Positions 9,201 to 17,670 of a stretch of 34,122 nucleotides of DNA are shown here, one piece after another; position 1 is the stretch's first letter; the number at the start of each line of letters is the position of its first letter. This DNA comes from a virus. Position numbers and translations under genes: made by a program. Under the pieces are notes generated by a model, which did not search any database, was not told where the DNA came from, and saw only the letters and a program-made list of their open reading frames with translations. Location of the stretch: IMG/VR virus record IMGVR_UViG_3300020396_000021, positions 1 to 34,122 of that record. One strand, written 5' to 3'.

Positions 9201-11216
9201 TGCAGAGCTTAGGCTAAAGTTACTTTCATCATCTAAATAGTTTTTACTTTCTAAAGTAAGATGAGAAATGTCAGAATTAATAGTTGAATAGAAATCAAAA
9301 TCAAAATCTTTTATGTCATATCCTTCAAATTTACCAAACTGTGTCATATAAATTTTATAGGTAGAAATTAAATTAGTATTTGAAAAAATAACTTTATTTT
9401 CAAAAATAACTCTAAAGTTGTCAGAAACAGGATCTTTAATAATTTCTTCAATTCTAGTATATTTTTCTTTTCTAAAATGTTTAACATAATCGCCAACTGT
9501 AAGAAGACCAACATCGCTAGATGAAATAGTTATACCCTGATTAACAGAACATCCACCTGACATTGTAAATATTTTATAATCACCTATTTGAAGACCACCT
9601 GTTATGGTACCACCTTCATTAATAAATTCATTATACCTTTTTTCGAAAAATAAATCTGCTGAGACACAATCGCTTGTATCTAAAAACGTATAAGGATTTG
9701 AAGCATTAACGCCAAACACCGTGGTGTATTTGTTTCTACCCTGTGAATAATCATCTATTATTATTTCATTTTTAAAAGATTGGGCATTGTATGGTATTAT
9801 TTCACCGTTTCTAATAGAACCCGCAATAGCTGCGGCAATTTGTGAAGTATTACCTTGGCACGAATATCTTCCTTCAGAATACGTACCAATCGGCATAGTT
9901 TCGTCTGCAATAAAAATAAAGTCTCCTAAATTAAAGTTTTCTATAGATATTTCTAAAAGATCACCTAAGAATATTTTATCATTATGTACAGGCGCAGATG
10001 TTAATTTAAACCTAATAAATCCATTAAAAGGATCCTTAGAAATTACAGGAACCTGTATTTCATTTTCTATCTTCTTAGTAAATTTTTCTTTATCTCCATT
10101 GAATGAAGTATTAATACCTCTAAAATTATCTTGTAAAAACTTACTATTTCTAGAACCAAATGTATTTCTGACATGATGAAAATCACCATTTTTATCCTTT
10201 ACCCAACTTAACATCGGAATACTCGTCTCAGATACTGTTGGAATTAACTGAGGATCTCCATTAATACTACTGTCTCCTGAAATATACAGCATGCCATCTC
10301 TAGTAACATTGTCTACTAGCACTTCTCCTTCTACATGTTCATCTACATATAATCCAAAGTATCTATAAATGTTATAGTCTTTAGCGTCATGATCGTCAAA
10401 CAAGAATTCTAAATTAAATACATTAGCAGACACTAGTCCGTTTCTTTCAAAACTAGATGTGATAGTATTATTAGCTAATATTTCAGGAAGATCTTCTCTT
10501 ATATAGTCATCATCAATATAGTCTGATTTTTTAACAAAACCTCCTATCATTGAATCTATTCCTGAAAAATAAGTAGGATCATCTAATTCAAAATTAAAAG
10601 TGACATGTGATTTAGGAAATAACGGGTCATTAATATGACTATTTAAATACTTTCCTAATTTTGAATTATTAGTAAGATCAAATGTCTTAATAATAGTAGC
10701 CTTAGAAAGCATTTCCTGTATTCTATGATTTTGACCCGAAGCATTGTTGAGATATGATTTATCAAAATCAACGTCTTCTATTCTATAGATTACATATTTT
10801 TGTGGAACCTTATCTTCTAGCCATATTGGCGAAAATATACGATATTGCTCACCATATACCTTTGTGTAATTGAAAGAAGCGCCGTAATTATATAAATTTT
10901 CGTATTGAGTAGAATATTCTTTACTTATAGCTAGGTCAGTATGTTCTCTACCAACTTCATACCTTTTATCTTTAGGTAATTTTCCATAAAATATTGCAAC
11001 GTCTCGATTATATTGCCCAGACTCTGAAAGAGCATGTTTTTGAAAACTAGATTGAGCTAAATCTCTACTAGCTTTAATAGAGCTTAAATAAATATCTCCT
11101 GAAGAATCAGCCACTAATTTAATATTAGAGGTTAATTTAGGATTAGTTCTTAATAAAGCAAACGATTTATTTTTGTCTAAACCACTCTTTGCTTCTGTGT
11201 TAATAATTTTCGCCAT
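6249..11216 (-). CDS. Giant virion structural protein (baseplate/tail periphery), 1655 aa
   Basis: This is the longest gene in the window. The N-terminal 150 residues carry FALLRTNPKLTSNIKLVADS followed by a short Tyr-rich region (YENLYNYGASFNYTKVYGEQYRIFSPIW). From memory, a similar opening block occurs in very large tail-associated proteins of several Bacteroidota phages, including crAss-like ones; I could not check this by search. No enzymatic motif, signal peptide or membrane segment is visible, and the composition is acidic with many Asp, Asn and Ser. It lies between the 1273-aa baseplate-region protein and the fibres, with its own upstream gap of 57 bases and a candidate promoter. A structural role at the baseplate rim, possibly connecting fibres, is inferred from size, neighbours and that family resemblance. 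The exact function is unknown. Confidence 0.8.
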   Translation of the reverse strand: MAKIINTEAKSGLDKNKSFALLRTNPKLTSNIKLVADSSGDIYLSSIKASRDLAQSSFQKHALSESGQYNRDVAIFYGKLPKDKRYEVGREHTDLAISKEYSTQYENLYNYGASFNYTKVYGEQYRIFSPIWLEDKVPQKYVIYRIEDVDFDKSYLNNASGQNHRIQEMLSKATIIKTFDLTNNSKLGKYLNSHINDPLFPKSHVTFNFELDDPTYFSGIDSMIGGFVKKSDYIDDDYIREDLPEILANNTITSSFERNGLVSANVFNLEFLFDDHDAKDYNIYRYFGLYVDEHVEGEVLVDNVTRDGMLYISGDSSINGDPQLIPTVSETSIPMLSWVKDKNGDFHHVRNTFGSRNSKFLQDNFRGINTSFNGDKEKFTKKIENEIQVPVISKDPFNGFIRFKLTSAPVHNDKIFLGDLLEISIENFNLGDFIFIADETMPIGTYSEGRYSCQGNTSQIAAAIAGSIRNGEIIPYNAQSFKNEIIIDDYSQGRNKYTTVFGVNASNPYTFLDTSDCVSADLFFEKRYNEFINEGGTITGGLQIGDYKIFTMSGGCSVNQGITISSSDVGLLTVGDYVKHFRKEKYTRIEEIIKDPVSDNFRVIFENKVIFSNTNLISTYKIYMTQFGKFEGYDIKDFDFDFYSTINSDISHLTLESKNYLDDESNFSLSSAIPISNDISIVTPPSPSLSNQVEFDAVAWTVVIDGLDIRPFLSKGDFLRGVDEQTQSGSNITYTKISTVKWVTGSTYASGGITIIRLKEEPNSTLYNIPNNASDKTFVFKRSDNNIKLFSFKNLSNVIEDDSSEIDEQVAVDIKSEYDRLNENSLKETSVSSRVIPTICKFALKNGVATNARNLPYILNVNEAFGVDNLSPDISVASDRDSDKLNMEHFLIWNIPPYLKTSSSVPLLRDYVNPEEDAMYFPQVTERLKNIEYDYFSSFLTYIGAHVPVIDLGSISTSNSGSQGLYNPFDPIVNTLAEDDNWADSKTRRLYTMFTGGDSLGFASTVFKGLRYIYKDRKEFSLSNPISFQPSSGVNGYKYSTVLCYTNNPATGEERYEAKTEFEFIKNEKFKTLTLVIHVSLPNNNVDFLDIYQAYTLKDIVDSSGDTINSKVRGFIEFGGVGGGSNWAESTTQVTNSLLSVGFNSTKFTEDIFKIDEEYSYLVFQVPGLGGQNTIYSLKVVSVIDDENIIVAGTPGRVDTSAEAGYPEKITIIEYLNETDTSNIGNGIELEYHLGGKRGWENVLSSVVAPGMAEKINTHDNIKYTTISEDGVESDGLYCMEIQDGVELIKTSILDIETDEDKPKSFKLNNDEIGHDLVAREDGGYYTNLRRMNGEYDPLFKSVIEFTAPYRHKKLTPSDAPVNRPSDEYIRQQRIYNRLSEVNCVFSSYLEVDDNYGIISNFFYHKVNEEGGKVLKLDQSTDKPPLYPLIGEIAIDKRDLNLFDSKYSSNYYTRSYEGGKYKRVSGTLSPIEERSFFASTIMKVKDQYDITAYSPVYINSLEELDIIRYDEKENQSAYVFEDSQKIYIDFYIMDSIINELIEDEKLISYYSKYVKAENSYGDKTSLRDDTVIYIKDNIIPRFELDEIFIYGKPVTNENTELDSVVNLEDIMSDGYLPLTNFEVRRFAEKPLDFRLIYNKKPGYNYKFRVHAKIIA

Positions 11217-11243
11217 TTATGAATAGACTCTATTTTTGTTAGA

Positions 11244-11253
11244 GTATATATCA
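11244..11253 (-). promoter_or_regulatory. Candidate late promoter motif (TGATATATAC) before the 1655-aa gene
   Basis: The minus strand reads TGATATATAC ending 27 bases before the ATG at 11216, inside a 57-base gap. It shares the core ATATATA preceded by G with the other candidates. Confidence 0.4.
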
Positions 11254-11273
11254 TGCTTTCTTACAGCAGGATA

Positions 11274-14200
11274 TTACCTAAATGGACGAGCATCAAAATC
11301 GTATAATCTGGATGATCCAAATGCATTGTAGTATGAACCAGTAAAGAATCTTCTTCTGTTAAACCACCAGTTGTTACCAGTACCTGTTCTATAACTTTGT
11401 AGCATTACCTTGTTGATACTGTTTTTATTTGTTCCGGTTGCTTTATACTTAGCATATACTTCAACATCAAATTTGAATTCAGTTTTATATGTATCGACGA
11501 TGTCTAGTCCAATTTTCTTAGAATATGTTAAATTAGAGAATGTATTACCATATATTCCTCCAATTCTACCTTTACCTGAGGTATCTTGTCCGTGATAATC
11601 TGTCATTCTATATTGAAATACCATATCTACTGAAACTGCATTCTGGCTTCCACCTTCTACTATTTTCTTACCAAATTTATTTGGTCCATCTACGGATAGA
11701 CTATTTTGATTTATAGGTGAAAGATATAAGAAAGAACCACATGAAAGTCCACCTAATAAATATTGATCGTTTTCCTCGAAGGAATTCTTTACAGATTTTC
11801 TAGCAATTACGGAGCCTTCATTATCTACAGGTCCGGATTCTCCTCCATCTCTAAATGTAATAGAAAGTGGCTGATATGGCGTTTGTTGTTTTCCGTTTTT
11901 ATCATTAGCTCTTTTCACAGCATATTTCGGCATAGAAATTAAACCTTGGCCCATAATATCAATCACTGATAATCTACTTGCAGGGTCTCCTCCAGATACC
12001 ATTGGATGGAATTTTGATAAGTATATACCTCTATCATAATCAGCGGCTCCTAGTGTAGAAAGCTTAGCTAAATCTAAAACTCCAGCTCCAGTGCTAGCTT
12101 CTATATTTCCATCATCGTATGTTCCGTTCCATATAAAATCTGGAGAAGCCAGAGCAGCAGCTTCATCAGCTGAATTCTCGGGGTTATCAGTAATTTCACA
12201 TGTAGCACCAGATACTATAGTAGAAAAATCTCTTAGATGTGGCCTAGTGCCGGATTGTAAAGTTGGGTTTGAATCTTGACCGTTAGTACTATTTTTAAAT
12301 TGATAACTTAACCCGTATTCAGCCTTTGTAACACCATTCTTTACCGCAGTATTCGTCACGTCATTATCCGGGTCCTCTGTATTATACAATGAGGAGTTAT
12401 TAGATATGTTTCTAAATCTTGAATAAATAAACTGTCCGTTTAATTGAGTAGATTGCTCAGGCGATTGTGAAAAATGATTGTAAGAATTTCCATCTCCCGT
12501 TAGGTTTTGATAAACAACAGGAACTTGATCATATCTTCCTTCACTTGTATAATATGCATCATTTGCTATAGCATCATCTGGGCCAAAGGCACCAGTTTGT
12601 TCATTAGAAGTATCAATGTCTATAATACCAAGCCCGTATTCTGATGTGTTAGTAGATACGTATGCAGGTTGTTTTAAGTCTCCTACTATTCTAGCACATA
12701 ATTCTAAATCAGATGCTTTACTGTTGTGTAATTCTATTTTAAAGTTTTTAGTAACAACATATCCTTTAGTTTCACCTGTTGGAGCGTTATCTGTATAGTA
12801 ACCTGCAAATATTTTAGCATTAGTATTATTCTTAACTATCGTTGCAGTTCCATCTTCATCTACTATTTTAATCATCAACTCACCAACAGTACCTTCAACC
12901 TTAGCTTGTAATCTTTCTAATTGATTTTGTAATTCTAATAACTTATCGTATACACTAATAGGGCTTTGTTCTCCAGTTAAGAAACCAGAAGCTAAGCTAT
13001 CTGCACCGTGTGCATAAAAGGTATCGTTCGATGTGAAGCCGGAATCTAAATGTTGAAAAAGACCTTGTGCCTCTAAATCATCGTTAATTTCTACCTTTAC
13101 ATTATCTAAGTCGTTTTGATTAACTAATGTGTTTGCTCCGTCAGTTGCAATTTCTCCTTCTGGAAATGGAATGGTAATAATTTCTGACCATTCTGATTCA
13201 ACTGGTGTTGTTGGAAAACCTGCCTCAGAAACAGATTTTACCATTAGTTCTATTTTCTCTCCTGGTCTAATTGGAAGATCTATTGAGTTAAAGTTGATTG
13301 CTTCTGCATCTTCTTCAGACTCCATAATCCATCTAAAACCTCCATCAGCTTGCTTTTCTCTTTTTCTAATAGGACCCTTTACTTCAACCCAGTTAGAAAA
13401 AGCAGCAGTCTTTTTATTAAATTTAATTTGTTCTATTACTGAAGTTTTACCTGTAGAAGAAATGTATCTGTATCTTGCACAGAACTGAACTACTTCTTGT
13501 GATATTTCTTCACCTACTTTCTTGGCATCAGGAATAGACCAAAAACCTCTTACTCTATATTTAGGAGAAACCTTTGGTAATTCGTTTGATTCTGCGATAG
13601 CTTTTATTTCACTAACACTAGAAGAAAATACTTTAGTTTCGGCTGCTTTCTCTCTAACTAAAGAAACTAACTCATTCTTTTCTCTATTTCTTTCTATCTT
13701 AGAAGAAAACTTTTTAGTAGCTATTAATAAACGTTTCTTTTTAATAGTTCCGTCTAACTTTTTAATAACTTGCTTTGCAGCCATCTTTTCAGACTTAATA
13801 GCTTTAACCTTTTCAACTGTAGCATTTTCAGTAAGGTGTTTATTAATTTGAGTTACCTTAAAGTTATCTACGATAACGTCAGGAGAATCAGGAATTAATC
13901 CTACCGAAGCAGGTGGAATATAATCTACCTTTAAAGCTTTTATAAACTGTCCGAAATCAGCGACTTCTTCTTTATAATATTTAGAAAGAGTAGTAACTAT
14001 TCCTTCTTCATCTTGGATTGTCAATTCGTTTGAGAAAAATGCAATACCAGGTGAATAATCCGTTGAAGGAATTTTAGAAATAGGGTCAATTGGCTTAACG
14101 AAAACAACTTGTCTTTCGTTAAATCCAACTTTAATTTCAACTTCTACTGATAAATCTATGTCTTTGTATATTCTTAAAGAATCTGAACCTATTTTTATGG

Positions 14201-15095
14201 GTGCGTATCCTTCAAGTAACGATAATTCAACTTGAGATGTTGAAACATCTATCGATTTTATTATATACCTTGTATTATATTCTTCGTTATTTACAACTAA
14301 TGAATCACCTATCTTTAAAGATTCAGTGTCTTTCATTATTTTATTTGCGTCAGAATATGTTAATTTATTTAGAGTGTATACCTTAACTGTCTTAGTTTGA
14401 CTAACACCATCAATAATAGCTGTCTTAGCAACATTTTGAACTTTTAATACACCAAGAGAACCCGTATATTGAATAGACCTAATTGGCATATCTACGGTTT
14501 CTGCATCAATTCTATATTTTAATCCGTTTTCTTTGATCTTAGCTACAAACTTTTCATAGTTAACGTCATTTTGACCTTTGTAAATTTCGTCAAATGATTC
14601 TGAAGATGTAGCATCTTCGTCATCGAATATAAATCTCTCAGTATATACTCTTTCAGTGTCTACTGGAATTTGACCTTTAACATCAAGGTTAATCGTTAAT
14701 AATGGATTTAAAAAATCTTCAAAGAAATCGTTTAGCTTAGTATTAAATTCCTTAGGAGTTGCTAAGGATGTTATAGGGGCTGAAGGTCCTTTTAATCTAG
14801 AAGTATGTATTTTTCTATAAGAACCATCTTTAAGTTTAACATTAGCACTTGAGGTGTCTATACCGCTTATTGCTGTTAAATTCTTATCAAGTCTTTCAAT
14901 TTCTCTTTTCAAAAATCCAAATGCTGGAATTTGAATCGCAGTCATTTCACCTGTGCGATTATCGAATAGATCAATTGTAACAGTTTCTTTATCTGTAGAA
15001 ATAGCTTCATTGATACGCTCAAAAGTTTCTAGTGAATTAGTGTTTAATTCAAGAAACTGTTCGAGTAAGTGTGATATAGAATTACTAGCGCTCAT
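11274..15095 (-). CDS. Large baseplate/tail structural protein with Lys-rich helix and FN3-like domain, 1273 aa
   Basis: The N-terminus is helical (ISHLLEQFLELNTNSLETFERI) and leads into IQIPAFGFLKREIERLDKNL, an opening I associate, from memory only, with large structural proteins of Bacteroidota phages. A very basic, probably helical or coiled segment lies at about 432-490 (KAIKSEKMAAKQVIKKLDG and onward). Residues about 512-650 look fibronectin-type-III-like: RVRGFWSIPDAK, then QFCARYRYISSTGKTS, ending in SEWSEIITIPFP. A short coiled coil (LLELQNQLERLQAKVEG) is at about 715-735. The C-terminal 400 residues are Asn/Gly/Ser-rich and end with several Arg and Tyr. There is one base between its start and the stop of the preceding gene. 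By its place in the cluster it could be an analogue of the T4 gp10 region, but I see no sequence proof. Confidence 0.75.
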   Translation of the reverse strand: MSASNSISHLLEQFLELNTNSLETFERINEAISTDKETVTIDLFDNRTGEMTAIQIPAFGFLKREIERLDKNLTAISGIDTSSANVKLKDGSYRKIHTSRLKGPSAPITSLATPKEFNTKLNDFFEDFLNPLLTINLDVKGQIPVDTERVYTERFIFDDEDATSSESFDEIYKGQNDVNYEKFVAKIKENGLKYRIDAETVDMPIRSIQYTGSLGVLKVQNVAKTAIIDGVSQTKTVKVYTLNKLTYSDANKIMKDTESLKIGDSLVVNNEEYNTRYIIKSIDVSTSQVELSLLEGYAPIKIGSDSLRIYKDIDLSVEVEIKVGFNERQVVFVKPIDPISKIPSTDYSPGIAFFSNELTIQDEEGIVTTLSKYYKEEVADFGQFIKALKVDYIPPASVGLIPDSPDVIVDNFKVTQINKHLTENATVEKVKAIKSEKMAAKQVIKKLDGTIKKKRLLIATKKFSSKIERNREKNELVSLVREKAAETKVFSSSVSEIKAIAESNELPKVSPKYRVRGFWSIPDAKKVGEEISQEVVQFCARYRYISSTGKTSVIEQIKFNKKTAAFSNWVEVKGPIRKREKQADGGFRWIMESEEDAEAINFNSIDLPIRPGEKIELMVKSVSEAGFPTTPVESEWSEIITIPFPEGEIATDGANTLVNQNDLDNVKVEINDDLEAQGLFQHLDSGFTSNDTFYAHGADSLASGFLTGEQSPISVYDKLLELQNQLERLQAKVEGTVGELMIKIVDEDGTATIVKNNTNAKIFAGYYTDNAPTGETKGYVVTKNFKIELHNSKASDLELCARIVGDLKQPAYVSTNTSEYGLGIIDIDTSNEQTGAFGPDDAIANDAYYTSEGRYDQVPVVYQNLTGDGNSYNHFSQSPEQSTQLNGQFIYSRFRNISNNSSLYNTEDPDNDVTNTAVKNGVTKAEYGLSYQFKNSTNGQDSNPTLQSGTRPHLRDFSTIVSGATCEITDNPENSADEAAALASPDFIWNGTYDDGNIEASTGAGVLDLAKLSTLGAADYDRGIYLSKFHPMVSGGDPASRLSVIDIMGQGLISMPKYAVKRANDKNGKQQTPYQPLSITFRDGGESGPVDNEGSVIARKSVKNSFEENDQYLLGGLSCGSFLYLSPINQNSLSVDGPNKFGKKIVEGGSQNAVSVDMVFQYRMTDYHGQDTSGKGRIGGIYGNTFSNLTYSKKIGLDIVDTYKTEFKFDVEVYAKYKATGTNKNSINKVMLQSYRTGTGNNWWFNRRRFFTGSYYNAFGSSRLYDFDARPFR

Positions 15096-15096
15096 A

Positions 15097-17085
15097 TTAT
15101 CTTAAGATATCGTATTCAAACGTTTTATTTATTTCATCAACACAAACTATTTCTATATAAGGAGTGGCGCTTAATAGTGAAGAAGCTGAGATTGAAATCT
15201 TTTGAGACCATCCACCTTCTTTATCTGTCCACATTGTAATAGAATTAGATTGTAAGTTTTTGATTTTATTTTTAAAAGTTACTCTAACAACTTGTCCTTT
15301 TTTCCATGTCGTTACAGTATCATCTAGGTATATATTTAGATTAGAATCAAAGCTCTCGTCAAAGGCTGTGTAAACTCTAACTAAGTTATCATACTCTTTT
15401 AGTCTTTGCCAAACCGCTTTAGTAGAAGATTCAGATGGTAAAAAAGGACCATTGATATCTAGTGTTCTTTCGTTTATATTAGAAATAGTATCAAACACAT
15501 AAGCAGGGCTTAATGAATATCCATAATTTACGTTACTTATCTTAACTTTACCGCTGCTAGATTTGTCAACAGAGACTCCTGTGTTACCTGATTCCAGAAC
15601 GTCAGTATTATATTGTAATTCTGTAGGTATAACACCAGATATCACCTGATTTAATCTAGAGCTATTATCTGTTATCAAGTCCATTATACTTCTCTCGTCT
15701 TGAAAATTAAGAGTTGCATTTTCAACGTCTCTTTCAATTAAGTCTAATCTTGTAGATATTCCTTGTAAATTTTCAGAATTCAAAAAGAAACTTTCCAACA
15801 TTTCAACTTTATTAGAAATATCAATATATCTGCTGTTTGCATCTTTTAATAATTGAACTGCATTTTCTAAAGCACTTGTTGTGTCTAGGAAAATATCCAT
15901 TGAAAATGTAGAATAATCGTTTACATTTTTCTCTACACCTACATTATCTAATGAGGAATTAAATTTAAGATTTAATTTAAGAGCAAATGCATTACCATTA
16001 AGTCCAGTTACTTCATTAGGCTTATATTTTGTTAATTCTGGAATATACCATCCGTCGTTAGAAGTATCTTCTTTCCAGTTGTCTAATAAGATTATACCAT
16101 AAAGGTTAGTAGCCTTATTACCTATGTTAGATTTAGAGTATAAATCGTAATAAACTAATATTGCGTTAAATCTAAAATCTCCACCTCTCTTTGAATAGTC
16201 TAATACTGTATCTAATTTAGGATCGTTTATTATTTTAGAATATGCAGAGGCATTAAAGTCAATTCCAAATGTTGGAATTTCATTTTCGTTAGTATTATAA
16301 GTTCCGTCATCTTGATCACCATAGGATTGTAAATCTAAAAGAGGATGATTTGGATGAATGTCATCACTTGTTCTTCCTTCAACTTCAGAACCCGGATTAA
16401 ATTTAATATTATTAGTATTAAACTTAGATGTTTCTAATAAAACTTCCGGAGTATATCCTACAGAAGAAGGAACATTAACAAATATTTCATTATATTGCTG
16501 TCCTTGATAATTCTTATCGTTAGTTACATCTATATTTCCAATGTATTTTATAACTTGACTATATTCGGAACCAGCTTGTGTAGAGTCATCTAACTCTATC
16601 ATTCTAGAAAAACCTGTTGAAACTTCTTGTGAAGTTGCAGTTCTAACTCTTATTGCATTTATATGATATAAATATTTAAAGAATATTTTTTCTGCATCAC
16701 TTTGAAATAAAACATCATCAAAATCGTCATTAACCTCTGGGTTAAGAAGCATGTTCTCTAAATTAAGAGCATAACTTTGAAAAGTTTGTGCAAAATGAAC
16801 ATTACCATTACCGTCGTTTGAAACATCAGAGTAAGGGCTGGCATTTTCACCACCGCCACCTTCATATAAATTCGTATACTTAATGTAGTTAGGTCCAGAG
16901 TGAGGGTCATTAACATCGCTTAAAGAAAAATCTGCATATACTGGCAAGTCTATCAATGCAAATTTAGAAAATTCAAAATTAATATCTGGATTATAATAAG
17001 CACGTGTCAAATCCCTTGCTGCATTAGCAAAAGCATACATCGTACCTCCCTGTTCCTGTGGAATTCTTATTAGTGGTGTAGCCAT
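15097..17085 (-). CDS. Virion structural protein, baseplate region, 662 aa
   Basis: This protein opens MATPLIRIPQEQGGTMYAFANAARDLTRAYY. The central part contains RGGDFRFNAILVYYDLYS followed by NLYGIILLDNW and WYIPELTKYK. This arrangement looks like that of structural proteins in other Bacteroidota phages, though I cannot name a family. A helical, coiled-coil-like stretch follows (STRLDLIERDVENATLNFQ, around residue 450), and the C-terminus is beta-rich. No catalytic motif, signal peptide or membrane segment is visible. It sits between the short 186-aa protein and the 1273-aa protein. In T4 the genes after gp7 encode wedge periphery proteins such as gp8, so a gp8-like role is possible, but only by position. 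The 23-base gap before the start has no promoter-like motif. Confidence 0.7.
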   Translation of the reverse strand: MATPLIRIPQEQGGTMYAFANAARDLTRAYYNPDINFEFSKFALIDLPVYADFSLSDVNDPHSGPNYIKYTNLYEGGGGENASPYSDVSNDGNGNVHFAQTFQSYALNLENMLLNPEVNDDFDDVLFQSDAEKIFFKYLYHINAIRVRTATSQEVSTGFSRMIELDDSTQAGSEYSQVIKYIGNIDVTNDKNYQGQQYNEIFVNVPSSVGYTPEVLLETSKFNTNNIKFNPGSEVEGRTSDDIHPNHPLLDLQSYGDQDDGTYNTNENEIPTFGIDFNASAYSKIINDPKLDTVLDYSKRGGDFRFNAILVYYDLYSKSNIGNKATNLYGIILLDNWKEDTSNDGWYIPELTKYKPNEVTGLNGNAFALKLNLKFNSSLDNVGVEKNVNDYSTFSMDIFLDTTSALENAVQLLKDANSRYIDISNKVEMLESFFLNSENLQGISTRLDLIERDVENATLNFQDERSIMDLITDNSSRLNQVISGVIPTELQYNTDVLESGNTGVSVDKSSSGKVKISNVNYGYSLSPAYVFDTISNINERTLDINGPFLPSESSTKAVWQRLKEYDNLVRVYTAFDESFDSNLNIYLDDTVTTWKKGQVVRVTFKNKIKNLQSNSITMWTDKEGGWSQKISISASSLLSATPYIEIVCVDEINKTFEYDILR

Positions 17086-17108
17086 CTAATTAATTGTTTT
17101 TATTTTAA

Positions 17109-17669
17109 TTAAGATATAGTTGCTCCGTTAGAACCAACAATATACCATTTACCATTTAAGTCTCCCATAAGGCTAATAGATCCATTCATAGCCACTTCTA
17201 TACTAGACGTACTATTATATCCATTAATATTATCATTACTTGCGTCAATCGTAAATTCAGCAAGGCCAATAATAACTAAAGTTTGTCCAGGAGTAGACCC
17301 TCCTACTAGGATATCAGTACTAGCATTATTGTAAATATATGCTCCTTTTACTGGAATTCCAGTTGGAAAGTTAACAGTGTCCATTATAGATACTTGATGT
17401 CCTTTCTCAAAAATAACATTTTCTTGAAATGTTGATTCAACTCCAGATGTTAACGAAGATCCATCTACAGTTAATGTAGCTAAAGTTCCGTTATTCACAA
17501 AAAGTTGACCTGCAGAAACTGCACCTGATAAGGTTAGTGTTTCCTGTGTCGTGTCTAGGACATTTTCAATTGTTCCTAATTCTTCATTAATGTTATCAAA
17601 ATTGTTATTGATAGTAAGTCTTGAAGAAGAAAGACTGTGTGTCCCTAAAATTGTAGTAATACTTGCCAT
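17109..17669 (-). CDS. Short structural protein with NNNF docking-like motif, 186 aa
   Basis: The N-terminus carries SSSRLTINNNFDNINEELGTI, a predicted helix resembling the KINYNF segment at the N-termini of both collagen-like fibres in this window. The rest is beta-rich with repeated short Val/Ile/Gly strands (for example LFVNNGTLATLTVDGSSL) and ends GKWYIVGSNGATIS. There is no collagen-like stalk and no catalytic motif. It starts one base after the stop of the gp7/gpI-like gene, so the two are co-transcribed and possibly translationally coupled. It may be a small fibre, a collar or a decoration protein joined to the baseplate through the N-terminal motif. The function is not known and the docking idea is an inference from the shared motif. 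Confidence 0.7.
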   Translation of the reverse strand: MASITTILGTHSLSSSRLTINNNFDNINEELGTIENVLDTTQETLTLSGAVSAGQLFVNNGTLATLTVDGSSLTSGVESTFQENVIFEKGHQVSIMDTVNFPTGIPVKGAYIYNNASTDILVGGSTPGQTLVIIGLAEFTIDASNDNINGYNSTSSIEVAMNGSISLMGDLNGKWYIVGSNGATIS

Positions 17670-17670
17670 T

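Noticed and set aside
9787-10176. Plus-strand open frame of 129 residues
   Set aside because: Antisense to the 1655-aa gene, no leader or family resemblance.
11227-11245. Six-base inverted repeat (ACTCTA / TAGAGT) before the 1655-aa gene
   Set aside because: The stem is short and AT-rich, and if the nearby promoter motif is real the transcript would start inside it; no support as terminator or regulator.
13129-13851. Two plus-strand open frames of about 110-120 residues
   Set aside because: They lie antisense within the 1273-aa gene, with hydrophobic low-information products typical of antisense reading of AT-rich DNA.
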